Shown here: piece by piece, positions 25,497-33,825 of the stretch
Numbering within the stretch: position 1 is the stretch's first letter
Layout: each line of letters begins with the position of its first letter
DNA from: Phenylobacterium sp.
Lineage (GTDB): Bacteria; Pseudomonadota; Alphaproteobacteria; Caulobacterales; Caulobacteraceae
Assembly (NCBI RefSeq): GCF_004297125.1
Contig: NZ_SCVD01000005.1
Location: 1 to 44,628, forward strand
Length of the DNA: 44,628 nucleotides
Reading direction: 5' to 3'
The notes under the pieces: generated by a model
What the model saw: the letters and a program-made list of their open reading frames with translations, nothing else
What the model was told of the DNA's origin: nothing
The model's database searches: none
Made by a program: the position numbers and the translations under genes

Positions 25497-26041
25497 GCGT
25501 CAACGCTGTTGAACAGGCGGTCGCCGCCCCGCGCCGTGCGTCCCTGCAACTCGTCCATGACGTCCAGCAACTCCTCTACCGGGAAGCGCGGCTGCTGGAC
25601 GAGCAGCGCTACGACGACTGGTTTGAGTTGATGGAAGACGACTTCCGTCTCTGGATCCCTGTTCCACAGTCCCGCTATCGGCGCGACGGGCAGGGGATCT
25701 ACGAACCCCGACGGATGGCGCACTTCGACGACAGCCTGTCCGAGTTGAAGTTGCGGGCCTCCCGATGGAAGGAAACCACGGCCTGGAGCGAGGATCCGCC
25801 GACCCGGCACGTGCACTATGTGACCAACATCGAGGTCGAGCCCGCCGAGGCCGCCGCGGAATGGCTCGTCCACTCAGTGGTCATCAGCCTGCGCAACCGC
25901 AACGAGGACGAGGAGAACTGGCTCGGCGGCCGCCGTGAGGACGTGATCCGGGAGACCGCAGCCGGCCTCAAGCTGGCGGGGCGCAAGGTGTTCGTCACCC
26001 AGTCCGTGCTGATGGCGAAAAACTTCAATACATTCCTCTGA
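25493..26041 (+). CDS. Rieske dioxygenase beta subunit B
   Basis: A 182-aa beta subunit homologous to the one at 10977: LLYREARLLDEQRYDDWF near residue 25, a FRLWIPVPQSRYR block, NRNEDEENWLGGRRED, and the C-terminus LMAKNFNTFL. It overlaps the alpha stop (ATGA) with GGAG 8 bases upstream, and its own stop overlaps the next start (TGATG), so the genes are translationally coupled. Confidence 0.92.
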   Translation: MSVNAVEQAVAAPRRASLQLVHDVQQLLYREARLLDEQRYDDWFELMEDDFRLWIPVPQSRYRRDGQGIYEPRRMAHFDDSLSELKLRASRWKETTAWSEDPPTRHVHYVTNIEVEPAEAAAEWLVHSVVISLRNRNEDEENWLGGRREDVIRETAAGLKLAGRKVFVTQSVLMAKNFNTFL

Positions 26042-27021
26042 TGGCTTTGCCACAGGAGATGCGGGCCTGGGTCCTTTCCGGCTTCGGTGACCGCAGCAAC
26101 CTGAACTATTCGGCGTGGCCCGTGCCGGCGATCCGCCCGGGCGAAGTCCTCGTCGAGGTTCGCGCCGCGGCAATGAACTTCGCCGACGGCCTGATGATCG
26201 CCGGCCGCTATCAGCTGCGGCCCGCTCCGCCCTTCGTCCTGGGGGCGGAGCTCGCGGGCGTCGTGGTCGCCACCACGCCGGGGTCCGCCTTCCGGGAGGA
26301 CGACCGCGTCGCAGCCCAGGTCTTGACCGGCGCCTACGGCCAGTACTGCGCCGTGGAGGAGGGGCGCCTGATCCGGCTGCCGGAGGGCCTCAGCTTCACG
26401 CAAGGCGCCGCCCTGCCGGTCTCCTACACCACCGCCCACGTCGCCCTCTTCCACGATGGCGGCCTGACCCCCGGGCAGACGGTCCTGGTCCATGCTGGCG
26501 CCGGCGGCGTCGGCGTGGCGGCCATCCAGCTCGCCAGGGCCGGCGGCGCGCGGGTGATCGCGACGGCGAGCTCCGACGAGAAGCTTGCGATCGCCGAGGC
26601 CAATGGCGCCGAGGTGCTCGTCAACTATCGCCACCCGGGCTGGATGGATGAGGTGCGGCGCGCGTGTCCGGAAGGGGTCAACCTGATCATCGACCCGGTC
26701 GGCGGCCAGACCACGCTGGACAGCCTTCGCCTGCTGGCCTGGCGCGGGCGGATCCTGCTGATCGGCTTTGCGTCGGGGGCGCCGGCGCAGCTTCCCGCAA
26801 ACCGCCTGCTGGTCAACGCCGCCGCCGCCATGGGGGTCTACTGGAACTACGAGAAGGACCGGTCCCTGGTGACCGCCATCCAGGCGGAACTCGCCCAGCG
26901 GGCCGCCGCCGGAGAGCTCCGCCCGCGCATCGGCGCCTGCCACCCCTTGAGCGACCTGCTTGCGGCGCTCGACGCCCTGGAGAGCGGCCGCACCACCGGC
27001 AAGGTGGTCCTCGAGGTCTAG
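26041..27021 (+). CDS. Zinc-free MDR-family NAD(P)H oxidoreductase (quinone/enoyl reductase-like)
   Basis: A 326-aa medium-chain dehydrogenase/reductase with an N-terminal GroES-like domain (NFADGLMIAGRYQ, GAELAGVV) and a Rossmann domain with GAGGVGVAAIQLA near residue 160. The zinc-ligand cysteines of alcohol dehydrogenases are absent, so it belongs to the QOR/enoyl-thioester reductase branch. It could reduce a double bond in a CoA ester or ketone formed in module B. Translation is coupled to the beta subunit. Confidence 0.83.
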   Translation: MALPQEMRAWVLSGFGDRSNLNYSAWPVPAIRPGEVLVEVRAAAMNFADGLMIAGRYQLRPAPPFVLGAELAGVVVATTPGSAFREDDRVAAQVLTGAYGQYCAVEEGRLIRLPEGLSFTQGAALPVSYTTAHVALFHDGGLTPGQTVLVHAGAGGVGVAAIQLARAGGARVIATASSDEKLAIAEANGAEVLVNYRHPGWMDEVRRACPEGVNLIIDPVGGQTTLDSLRLLAWRGRILLIGFASGAPAQLPANRLLVNAAAAMGVYWNYEKDRSLVTAIQAELAQRAAAGELRPRIGACHPLSDLLAALDALESGRTTGKVVLEV

Positions 27022-27074
27022 TCCGACGCGCCGGCTCAAAGCGGGGCGCGGCGCGACGGCGGGCAACTCTCCTC

Positions 27075-27115
27075 ATGAGACAAAATCGGCGTTGTGAACC
27101 TATAAAATGTCTCAT
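27075..27115 (+). promoter_or_regulatory. Promoter flanked by an inverted repeat, before the flavodoxin operon
   Basis: Perfect arms ATGAGACA (27075-27082) and TGTCTCAT (27108-27115), 25 bp apart, bracket a -10 TATAAA (27101-27106). The left arm covers a -35-like GAGACA (18-bp spacer). The sequence is AT-rich against its surroundings. It differs from both TetR-type operators and is a candidate site for the PaaX-like protein encoded at 32803 (inference). The ATG at 27127 is about 14 bases past the predicted transcript start. Confidence 0.7.
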
Positions 27116-27126
27116 AAAGTTAGGTG

Positions 27127-27693
27127 ATGGCGTGCAGCACAGATCCTGACGGCGGGGACGAGGCGGGGGCGGGAGACGAAGCGCTCGGGGAGCTTCGCTT
27201 CGCGGTGCTGGCGGCGACCCAATCGGGCAACGCCCTGCTGGTCGCCGACATGGTGGCGGAGCGGCTGATCCGGCGAGGCGCCAAGGCGGCCTACGTCCTG
27301 GACGAAGGGCGATATCCGGGCGGCGACCTGGCGGACTGCGACGTGCTGGTGGCCTGCGTGGCGAGCCACGGGGAGGGCGACGTCCCGGACGGATTCCGCG
27401 AGGTCTATCAGGCCCTGATCGCGGGGCGGCCGGACCTGTCGCACCTGCGCTACGGCCTCGTCGGTCTGGGGGACCGGACCTACGCGACGTTCTGCGGCGG
27501 CGCATGGAAGGTCGACGCGCTGCTCCAGATGCTCGGGGCCCGTCGCATCGGCGAGCCCTGCACGATCGACGCGTCCCTCCAGCCCTTCCCCGACGAGGAG
27601 GCGCTCGCCTGGCTGGAGGCGTGGCTGCCGGAACTCTGGCGCGCGCCACCTCAGGAAATGCGCGCGAGCGCCGGACTAACGGGCAGGAGATGA
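27127..27693 (+). CDS. Flavodoxin / MioC-like FMN protein
   Basis: A 188-aa flavodoxin-fold protein. The FMN phosphate loop is TQSGNALLVA (about residues 31-40), followed by ASHGEGDVPDGF and GLGDRTYATFCGGAWKVD, as in MioC and the FMN domains of diflavin reductases. A charged N-terminal extension of about 20 residues precedes the fold. It probably shuttles single electrons from the NADP reductase at 30721 to the diiron oxygenase at 31965. It overlaps the following ligase region (ATGA at 27690). Confidence 0.85.
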   Translation: MACSTDPDGGDEAGAGDEALGELRFAVLAATQSGNALLVADMVAERLIRRGAKAAYVLDEGRYPGGDLADCDVLVACVASHGEGDVPDGFREVYQALIAGRPDLSHLRYGLVGLGDRTYATFCGGAWKVDALLQMLGARRIGEPCTIDASLQPFPDEEALAWLEAWLPELWRAPPQEMRASAGLTGRR

Positions 27694-27695
27694 GG

Positions 27696-29543
27696 GTGGA
27701 CACGAGCACGACGGCCGTCGCCGCGGACGGCGACGCGGGGTCGGCCGCCAACGTGGCGCAGGTGTTCCAGGCCCTGGCGCTGGCGGGCGGCGACGGCCTG
27801 GTGTTCCGGCGCCGGCGCGCCGGCGGCTGGCAGGACCTGAGCTGGTCGGCGTTCGCCGCCGAGGTTGGCGAGATCGGCGCGGCGAACCTCGCCTTCGGCC
27901 TCGGCGCGGGCGATGTCGTCTGCGTCCTGGCCCGCACCCGCCCTGAATGGCTCGCGGCGGATCTGGGGGCGGTCACCTGCGGCATGGTCTGCGCGGGGAT
28001 CTACCCCACCGAGCCCGCAGACAAGGTGGCGTACGTGCTCAACGACTGCGGCGCGCGGGTGGTGTTCGTCGATGACGCGGAGCAGGTGGAGAAGCTCAAG
28101 GCCGCCCGCGGCAAGTGCCCGAAGGTCGAGGCGGTGGTGGTCATCGAGTCCACGGCCATGCCGCCGGGCGATCCTTGGTTCATCAGCCTTGCGGAATGGC
28201 GGCGCGCCGGACGCGAACTGATCAAGACCCGCCCCGCCGTGCTCGCGACGGCCGCGGCGTCCGCCGGGCCGACCACGCCGGCCATACTAATCTACACCTC
28301 AGGCACGACCGGCCCGCCCAAGGGCGCAATCATCACCCACGGAAACATCGCCTATCAGCTGGCGCATGCGCCGGCCGTGATCGGGCTGCAGGCCGGTTGG
28401 CGGCGGCCCTCCTTCCTTCCGCTGTGCCACGTCGCGGAGCGGCTGTTCACCTACATGGCGATGGCGGGCGGGATGATCTCGTGCTTCGTCGACGGACCGA
28501 CCGAGCTCCTCGCCGCCATGCCGGAGTTGCGCCCCCACTTCATGCTGGCGGTACCCCGGGTCTACGAGAAGCTCCATGCCCAGGCGACGGCCTGGCTGGC
28601 CGCCCAGCCGGAGGACGTGCAAGCCGAGATCCGCCAAGCGGAACGGCGAGCCCTCGAGGCTGTGCAACTGGACGCGGCCGGCCAGTTGTCAGAGGCGGCC
28701 GCGGCGGCATGGCGGCAGGACCAGGATGGGCCGCTCAGAACACTCCGTGCGGCGATCGGGCTCGATCGCGTGGCCATGCTGATGTCGGGCGGGGCGCGCT
28801 TTCCGGTGGCGCTGGGGCAGTGGCTGCACGCGATCGGGGCCCGCGTCGACGACATCTACGGCATGACCGAGTGCGGTACGATTGCGTTGAACCAGGACCA
28901 CCGGACGACGCCGGGGCTGGTCGGCCGGCCGTTCTCGCACGGTGAGGTCACCCTGGGGGCCGAGGGCGAAATCCTCGTCCGGGGACCGCACGTGTTCGCG
29001 GGCTATCTCAACCTGCCGGACAAGACCGCTGACGCGTTCCAGGGCGACTGGTTCCGCACCGGTGACGTCGGCCGGTTCGACGAGGCCGGGCGGCTGGTGC
29101 TGCTGGACCGCATCAAGGACATCATCATCTCGTCGAGCGGCAAGAACATCACGCCGTCGGAGGTCGAGGGGGCCTTGAAGGCCGCCTCGCCCCTCATCGC
29201 CGATGCTGTCGCGGTCGGCGACGGCCGCAACTACGTCACCGCCCTGATCATGATCGATGCGGCGCTCGCACAGCAGACCCTGGCTGCGCGCGGGGAGCAG
29301 TACGAGAGCTTCGCGCAGCTGGCCGCGGCGGAGAGCACCCGGACCCTCGTCGCCGAGGCCGTCGAGGAGGCGAACCGCCACCTTTCTCGCGCCGAGGGCG
29401 TGAAGGCTTTCCGGATCATCCCTCGGCAGCTCAGTCCCACCGACGAGGCGATGACTCCGACACTGAAGCTCAAGCGGCGCGTGCTGATCGACACCTACTC
29501 GGATCTGGTGGAGGACATGTACCCCGCCTTTCGAAAGGCGTAG
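27696..29543 (+). CDS. Long-chain-type acyl-CoA ligase (FadD15-like), ligase 3
   Basis: A 615-aa ANL ligase of the long AMP-binding type. It has YTSGTTGPPKGAIITHGN, the insert between about residues 330 and 390 typical of FadD15-like enzymes, YGMTECGTIALN, WFRTGDVGRFD, DRIKDIIISSSGKNI and the C-terminal LKLKRRVLIDTY. I prefer GTG 27696 because AGGAG lies 6 bases upstream; ATG 27690 is in frame but too close to it. Its position with an epoxide hydrolase and a PaaA-like oxygenase suggests that it makes the CoA ester oxidised by that oxygenase. Confidence 0.87.
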   Translation: MDTSTTAVAADGDAGSAANVAQVFQALALAGGDGLVFRRRRAGGWQDLSWSAFAAEVGEIGAANLAFGLGAGDVVCVLARTRPEWLAADLGAVTCGMVCAGIYPTEPADKVAYVLNDCGARVVFVDDAEQVEKLKAARGKCPKVEAVVVIESTAMPPGDPWFISLAEWRRAGRELIKTRPAVLATAAASAGPTTPAILIYTSGTTGPPKGAIITHGNIAYQLAHAPAVIGLQAGWRRPSFLPLCHVAERLFTYMAMAGGMISCFVDGPTELLAAMPELRPHFMLAVPRVYEKLHAQATAWLAAQPEDVQAEIRQAERRALEAVQLDAAGQLSEAAAAAWRQDQDGPLRTLRAAIGLDRVAMLMSGGARFPVALGQWLHAIGARVDDIYGMTECGTIALNQDHRTTPGLVGRPFSHGEVTLGAEGEILVRGPHVFAGYLNLPDKTADAFQGDWFRTGDVGRFDEAGRLVLLDRIKDIIISSSGKNITPSEVEGALKAASPLIADAVAVGDGRNYVTALIMIDAALAQQTLAARGEQYESFAQLAAAESTRTLVAEAVEEANRHLSRAEGVKAFRIIPRQLSPTDEAMTPTLKLKRRVLIDTYSDLVEDMYPAFRKA

Positions 29544-29548
29544 GCGCC

Positions 29549-30724
29549 ATGGCGCTCAACCTTGAGCGGCTGACGCCGTTCGAAATCCATGCCCCGGAGG
29601 CGGCTCTCGTCGATCTGCGCGCGCGGCTTGCGAGTTATCGGCCGCCTCGGGAGCCCGCGGACGCAGGATGGCGCTTCGGGGTCGACGGCAGCTATCTGGA
29701 GGCGCTGATCGCCTATTGGCGGGACGGCTTCGACTGGCGGGCCGCCGAGCGTCGGCTGAACGCCCTGCCGCACTACTGGGCGACGCTGGACGGGGGGGAT
29801 GGCCCGCTCAAGGCGCACCTGATCGTGCAGCCGGCCGCGCGCCGGGACGCGCCGGTGGTGTTGCTCACGCCGGGGTGGCCCTCAAGCCTCCTCGAATTCC
29901 ACGAGGTGATCCAACGATTGACAGCGCCGGAGCGCTACGGCGGCGACCCGGCCCAGGCCGTGACCGTCGTAGGCGCCGAGCTGCCGGGGTTCGGGCTGTC
30001 CCAATCGCCGTCGCGGCCGATGTCGCCGCGCGCGGCCGCCGGCCTTTGGCGCCAGCTCATGGTCGAGGTGCTGGCGGCGCCGAGGTTTATCGCCCATGGC
30101 GGCGACTGGGGCGCAGTGGTCAGCTCCTGGCTGGCGCTGGACCACCCGGACCTGCTCTCCGGGCTGCACCTCAGCATGCTGGGGCTGCGGCCTGGTCTCA
30201 CACGCGGCGATCCGCTCAGCGAGGCGGAAACAGCCTGGCTGGGCGAAACCAAGCGCCGCCTGGAGCTGGACGGCGGCTATCGCGAGCAGCAGGCGACGCG
30301 GCCTACAACCCTCGCCGTCGGGCTTTCGGACTCGCCGGCGGCGCTTTGCGCCTGGCTGGTGGACAAATACCGCAGCTGGTCCGGCGCGGGCCCCGACGAC
30401 CCCCCGCCCTTCGACCGCGACGCGATCCTCACCTCGGCTACGCTCTACTGGGCGCTCGGCGACCTGCCAGCGGCCAACTGGATCTACTGGGCCGACCGGC
30501 ATGAGGGTGGCATCGGCCTGGCTCCGGGCGAGCGCATTGCCACGCCCACCGGCTTCGCACTGTTCGACCGGGGCTTCTTTCCCGTTCCGCCTCGGGCCTG
30601 GGCCGAGCGGGCCTATGCCGTGCGCGGTTGGGATGTGCACCCCTATGGCGGGCACTTTCCGGCGTGGCTCACACCTGAGCCCCTGTCGGACAGCCTGCTC
30701 CGGTTCGTGAACGACGTGGCGTGA
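29549..30724 (+). CDS. Epoxide hydrolase, microsomal-EH-like family
   Basis: A 391-aa protein with the N-terminal EH domain (residues 5-110, including RLASYRPP and HYWATLDG) and an alpha/beta-hydrolase core. Nucleophile Asp186 is in HGGDWGA, and the general base His369 is in HPYGGHFPAW. The usual HGWP oxyanion motif reads TPGWP (107-111), so the histidine is lost. It should open an epoxide to a diol, acting on the product of the oxygenase two genes downstream. It starts 6 bp after ligase 3, and its stop overlaps the next start (GTGA). Confidence 0.87.
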   Translation: MALNLERLTPFEIHAPEAALVDLRARLASYRPPREPADAGWRFGVDGSYLEALIAYWRDGFDWRAAERRLNALPHYWATLDGGDGPLKAHLIVQPAARRDAPVVLLTPGWPSSLLEFHEVIQRLTAPERYGGDPAQAVTVVGAELPGFGLSQSPSRPMSPRAAAGLWRQLMVEVLAAPRFIAHGGDWGAVVSSWLALDHPDLLSGLHLSMLGLRPGLTRGDPLSEAETAWLGETKRRLELDGGYREQQATRPTTLAVGLSDSPAALCAWLVDKYRSWSGAGPDDPPPFDRDAILTSATLYWALGDLPAANWIYWADRHEGGIGLAPGERIATPTGFALFDRGFFPVPPRAWAERAYAVRGWDVHPYGGHFPAWLTPEPLSDSLLRFVNDVA

Positions 30725-31914
30725 ACCGGCTCACCGCGGCGATCGTCGGCGCCGGACCCGCCGGGCTCTTCACCCTCGACGCGCTGCTGCGACAGGCGCC
30801 GGGCGTCCGGGTCGATCTCTACGAACGGCTGCCCACGCCCTTCGGCCTCATCCGCAGCGGCGTGGCGCCCGACCACCAGGGCGTCAAGGCGGTGGTGCGC
30901 CAGTTCGACCGCGCCTTCGCCCGCGAAGAGGTGAGGCTCATCGCGGATTGCGAGGTCGGCGCAGCGCTGCCGCTCGAGCTTCTGTGCGAGGCCTACGACC
31001 TCGTCTTTATGGCCACCGGCGCTCCGCTCAGCCGCAGACTGGGCGTCCCCGGGGAAGACCTCGACGGTGTCTATCCGGCCGCCGCATTCATGGCCTGGCT
31101 CAACGGCCACCCCGACCACGTCGATCTCAACCCGCAGGTGGGAGAACAGGTTGTCATCGTCGGCGGCGGAAACGTCGCCCTCGATGTGGCGCGCGTGCTG
31201 GCCAAGACCGAGGCGGAGATGGCGAACTCCGATCTTTGCGCCCATGCGCGAAGGATCACGGGAGCGGCCCGCGTCATCACGCTGGCGGTGCGCGCGATGC
31301 CCGACCAGGCGCGGTTCATCCCTGCGGAAATCGCCGCCCTGTGTCGCCTCGAGGCGGCGCAGGTTGGGTTCGAGCTGCCGGCGGGCGCCGATCGGTCCGC
31401 GCCGGTCGCCGCCGCGCTCTCCGCGGCGCCACAGCGGCCATCCCCCGCCCGGGTAAGGATAGATTTCCGCTTCGGCCTGGAAGCCATCGAGGTCGAGGGC
31501 CGGGACCGCATCGAGAGGGTCCGGTTCCGCGGATCGGATGGCCTCCACGACTGCGTGCCCGCCGACACCCTGATCGTTGCGGTCGGACAGGAGGCCGGCG
31601 CGCCTGCCGTGAAGGCGCGGACCTATCCGGTAGGCTGGGCCGCGGGCGGTCGGGGCGACATCCCCGCCGCCCGGGCGGAAGCGGCCGCCGCCGTGCGCAG
31701 GGCCTTGGCCGAGACCGCGCCGCAGCCCCGAGAGGCGGCGTACGCACAGCTTGAGGGACGGCTGGAGGAGACGGGCCGCGGATTTTTGGACTGGGCCGCG
31801 TGGCGTCGAATCGACGCCGCGGAAAGGGCCGCCGCGCTGGGGTCGCGGCCGCGCGAGAAGCTCGTGTCCCGGGGCGCGCTCCGCGAGGCGGCCAGATTGT
31901 ATGAAACAGAATGA
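30721..31914 (+). CDS. Adrenodoxin-reductase/FprA-like NADPH:ferredoxin (flavodoxin) reductase
   Basis: A 397-aa FAD/NADPH reductase with VGAGPAGLF near the N-terminus, the family signature LPTPFGLIRSGVAPDHQGVK (about residues 37-56), NADP motif VGGGNVALDVARVL (about 146-159) and a C-terminal VGWAAGGRGDIP segment. It is shorter than most FprA proteins (about 450), mainly at the C-terminus. It should feed electrons to the flavodoxin at 27127. GTG start at 30721, coupled to the epoxide hydrolase. Confidence 0.87.
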   Translation: MNRLTAAIVGAGPAGLFTLDALLRQAPGVRVDLYERLPTPFGLIRSGVAPDHQGVKAVVRQFDRAFAREEVRLIADCEVGAALPLELLCEAYDLVFMATGAPLSRRLGVPGEDLDGVYPAAAFMAWLNGHPDHVDLNPQVGEQVVIVGGGNVALDVARVLAKTEAEMANSDLCAHARRITGAARVITLAVRAMPDQARFIPAEIAALCRLEAAQVGFELPAGADRSAPVAAALSAAPQRPSPARVRIDFRFGLEAIEVEGRDRIERVRFRGSDGLHDCVPADTLIVAVGQEAGAPAVKARTYPVGWAAGGRGDIPAARAEAAAAVRRALAETAPQPREAAYAQLEGRLEETGRGFLDWAAWRRIDAAERAAALGSRPREKLVSRGALREAARLYETE

Positions 31915-31940
31915 CATGATATCATCCGAATATTGTAGTA
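31901..31940 (+). promoter_or_regulatory. AT-rich segment with palindrome before the diiron oxygenase
   Basis: Sharp AT-rich island in GC-rich DNA at the end of the reductase gene: ATGAAACA (31901-31908), a perfect palindrome ATGATATCAT (31916-31925) and GAATATTG (31928-31935). ATGAAACA resembles the left arm ATGAGACA of the repeat at 27075, so it may be a second, internal promoter and binding site for the same regulator. Evidence is limited to base composition and resemblance. Confidence 0.4.
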
Positions 31941-31964
31941 CGTGATTGACGCCGGAGCGCCGCG

Positions 31965-32786
31965 ATGAAGACCTATGAAAAGGGTGACGAGCTGCCCGCC
32001 GACTACCGCAAGGCGCTCCTGCACCTGCTCACGTTCCAGGCGGACTCGGAGTACGCCGGCGCCCAGCGGGTCGGCGAAAACCTGCAGTTCGCGCCCCGCC
32101 CGGAAGAGGCGTACCGGCTCGCAAAGAAGACGATGGAGGAGTACGGCCACGCCTTCTATCTGTGGACCCTGGTCGAGGACCTCGGCGTCGACGTGAAGTC
32201 GCGGATGGAGGAACTGCGGGACAATCCGGAGAACCCCGATCCCGCCAAGGTGAACATCATCAACGGCTTCCGCCGCTCGTACTGGCAGGACCAGTTCCAA
32301 TGCTGGGAGGACGTGGCGATGATGTCGTGCGTGGCCACGCCGGCCGCGGTGATCTTCCTCGGCCAGTACACGAAATGCTCCTATCTGCCGTGGGCCCGGG
32401 TCTCGGAGAGGATCGCCCGCGAAGAGGTCGGCCACATGGGCTTTGGCGTCTGGGCGGTGAAGCGGATCATCGAGTTCGGCGGCGAGGAGGCGCGTGCGCG
32501 GCTCCAGCGCCGGGTGCCGAAGTTCATCGCCATGGGCATGGGGATGTACGGTCGCCCCTCCGAACCCGGCACGGTGCAGTCGAAGTACTTCGACAAATAC
32601 TATGACATGGGCCTGAAGATCATGAGGCCCGAGGACTGCCAGGCGCAGTACCTGGAGCTCGTCCAGCAGCGGCTGCAGGACGTGGGGCTGGAGTACGTGG
32701 CGGCCGTGACGCCCGACTACGACCAGCGCATCGGCTACGCCATGGACGATGCGGAACTTGAGCTGCGGGTGGCCGGCGCGGCCTAG
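31965..32786 (+). CDS. PaaA-like diiron acyl-CoA oxygenase, stand-alone
   Basis: A 273-aa protein of the phenylacetate-CoA oxygenase catalytic (PaaA/PaaC, ferritin-like) family. All six diiron ligands are visible: Glu29, Glu59 and His62 (EEYGH), Glu115 (WEDVAM), Glu154 and His157 (EEVGH). It is therefore the catalytic type, unlike PaaC. It is shorter than PaaA (about 310) and BoxB (about 475). No paaB, paaC, paaD, paaE or boxA homologue is present; flavodoxin and an FprA-like reductase are in the operon instead. Likely role: epoxidation or hydroxylation of a CoA-activated ring. GGAG precedes ATG 31965 by 8 bases. Confidence 0.85.
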   Translation: MKTYEKGDELPADYRKALLHLLTFQADSEYAGAQRVGENLQFAPRPEEAYRLAKKTMEEYGHAFYLWTLVEDLGVDVKSRMEELRDNPENPDPAKVNIINGFRRSYWQDQFQCWEDVAMMSCVATPAAVIFLGQYTKCSYLPWARVSERIAREEVGHMGFGVWAVKRIIEFGGEEARARLQRRVPKFIAMGMGMYGRPSEPGTVQSKYFDKYYDMGLKIMRPEDCQAQYLELVQQRLQDVGLEYVAAVTPDYDQRIGYAMDDAELELRVAGAA

Positions 32787-32802
32787 GGCGAGGGCGGCGG
32801 GC

Positions 32803-33750
32803 TCAAGCGGCCTGCCACACCCGCGGCGTGAGGCCCCCGAACCGCTCGTACAGATCCGGCGAGGGCCGGCGCAGCGGCCCATCCGCCGTGCGCACGACAC
32901 TGGCGAGGTAGGCCTCCGACGGCTCCAGGACCGCTTCGTAGATGTTCCGGCAAAGCCCGAAGGCCATCTCGCCTGCCCAGACCGCCGGCAGGTGGTCGCG
33001 CGGCAGGCGCGGGTCCCGCAGCGCGATCCGGCGATATTCCATCATCAGCAGGGCGCGTGTCGTGTAGGCCGCTTCCGGAGGGAGAGATCCGCTTCCCTCG
33101 ATATGCGACCAGACTGGCCGGAACCTGGCGAGGAACTCCTGGTAGCTTTTCTCCAGCGCCTGCACGTTCCAGGCGTCCGCAACGATCGAGCGCATCAGCG
33201 CGGGTCCGTCCGGCGAGGTCGCCGTCGCGTCCAGGATCTGGATCCGGTCCAAAAACCCCGCCGTCTTCAGCAGCGCCTGGAGCGGCGCCAGGTCTTCCGC
33301 GGCGCTGATGAACACGTGCGGAGCCACTTGGCCGACGCCGCTCCAGAGCAGGTTCCGCCGCAGCGTGGCGTATTCCTTCGCGTCCAGCCCGGCGGCGCCG
33401 GTCAGCAGAAGTCGCCAGACCGCCGAATGATTTCCCGACGGCGGCGCATAGACGCGGGGATAGTAGGCGATCACGCTGCGCACATGCTCTTCGGTCATCG
33501 AATAGAAGCTGAGCTTGCCGACCCGGGTGGGGTGCAGCCAGCCGTCCTTCACGAGGCGCAGCGCCGTGGTGCGGGACAGATACTCGGCGATCCCGAATGG
33601 CTCGGCCATCTTCACGAGGCTGCCGAGCCATACCGTGCCGCCATGCGGGACCAGCATGTCGCCATAGATGGTGGCGATCAGGTTCTTGGGATTGATCCGA
33701 AGCGTTGCGAGCAACTGCTCGATGGGCTTCCTGCTGGCGCCGCGGGCCAT
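32803..33750 (-). CDS. PaaX-family transcriptional repressor
   Basis: A 315-aa protein with the N-terminal winged-helix segment of PaaX (LIATIYGDMLVPHGGTVWLGS, then RLVKDGWLHP and YYSMT-like YSMTEE) and the longer C-terminal effector part. In E. coli, PaaX represses paa genes and is released by phenylacetyl-CoA. Here an aryl- or acyl-CoA made by ligases 3 or 4 is a reasonable inducer. I chose ATG 33750 (GGAG 5 bases upstream) over a TTG at 33771. It is last in the minus-strand operon and ends 16 bp from the convergent diiron oxygenase gene. Confidence 0.88.
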   Translation of the reverse strand: MARGASRKPIEQLLATLRINPKNLIATIYGDMLVPHGGTVWLGSLVKMAEPFGIAEYLSRTTALRLVKDGWLHPTRVGKLSFYSMTEEHVRSVIAYYPRVYAPPSGNHSAVWRLLLTGAAGLDAKEYATLRRNLLWSGVGQVAPHVFISAAEDLAPLQALLKTAGFLDRIQILDATATSPDGPALMRSIVADAWNVQALEKSYQEFLARFRPVWSHIEGSGSLPPEAAYTTRALLMMEYRRIALRDPRLPRDHLPAVWAGEMAFGLCRNIYEAVLEPSEAYLASVVRTADGPLRRPSPDLYERFGGLTPRVWQAA

Positions 33751-33825
33751 CGGAACTCCGTACAAAGTCAAGAAGACGCGCGCGGCGGTCCCGTCGCGTG
33801 GTCAGGGTAACGATAAGCGGGAAAC

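Noticed and set aside
31965..32786. Calling the diiron protein BoxB (benzoyl-CoA epoxidase)
   Set aside because: At 273 aa it is far shorter than BoxB, and BoxA and BoxC homologues are missing; PaaA-like is the safer family call.
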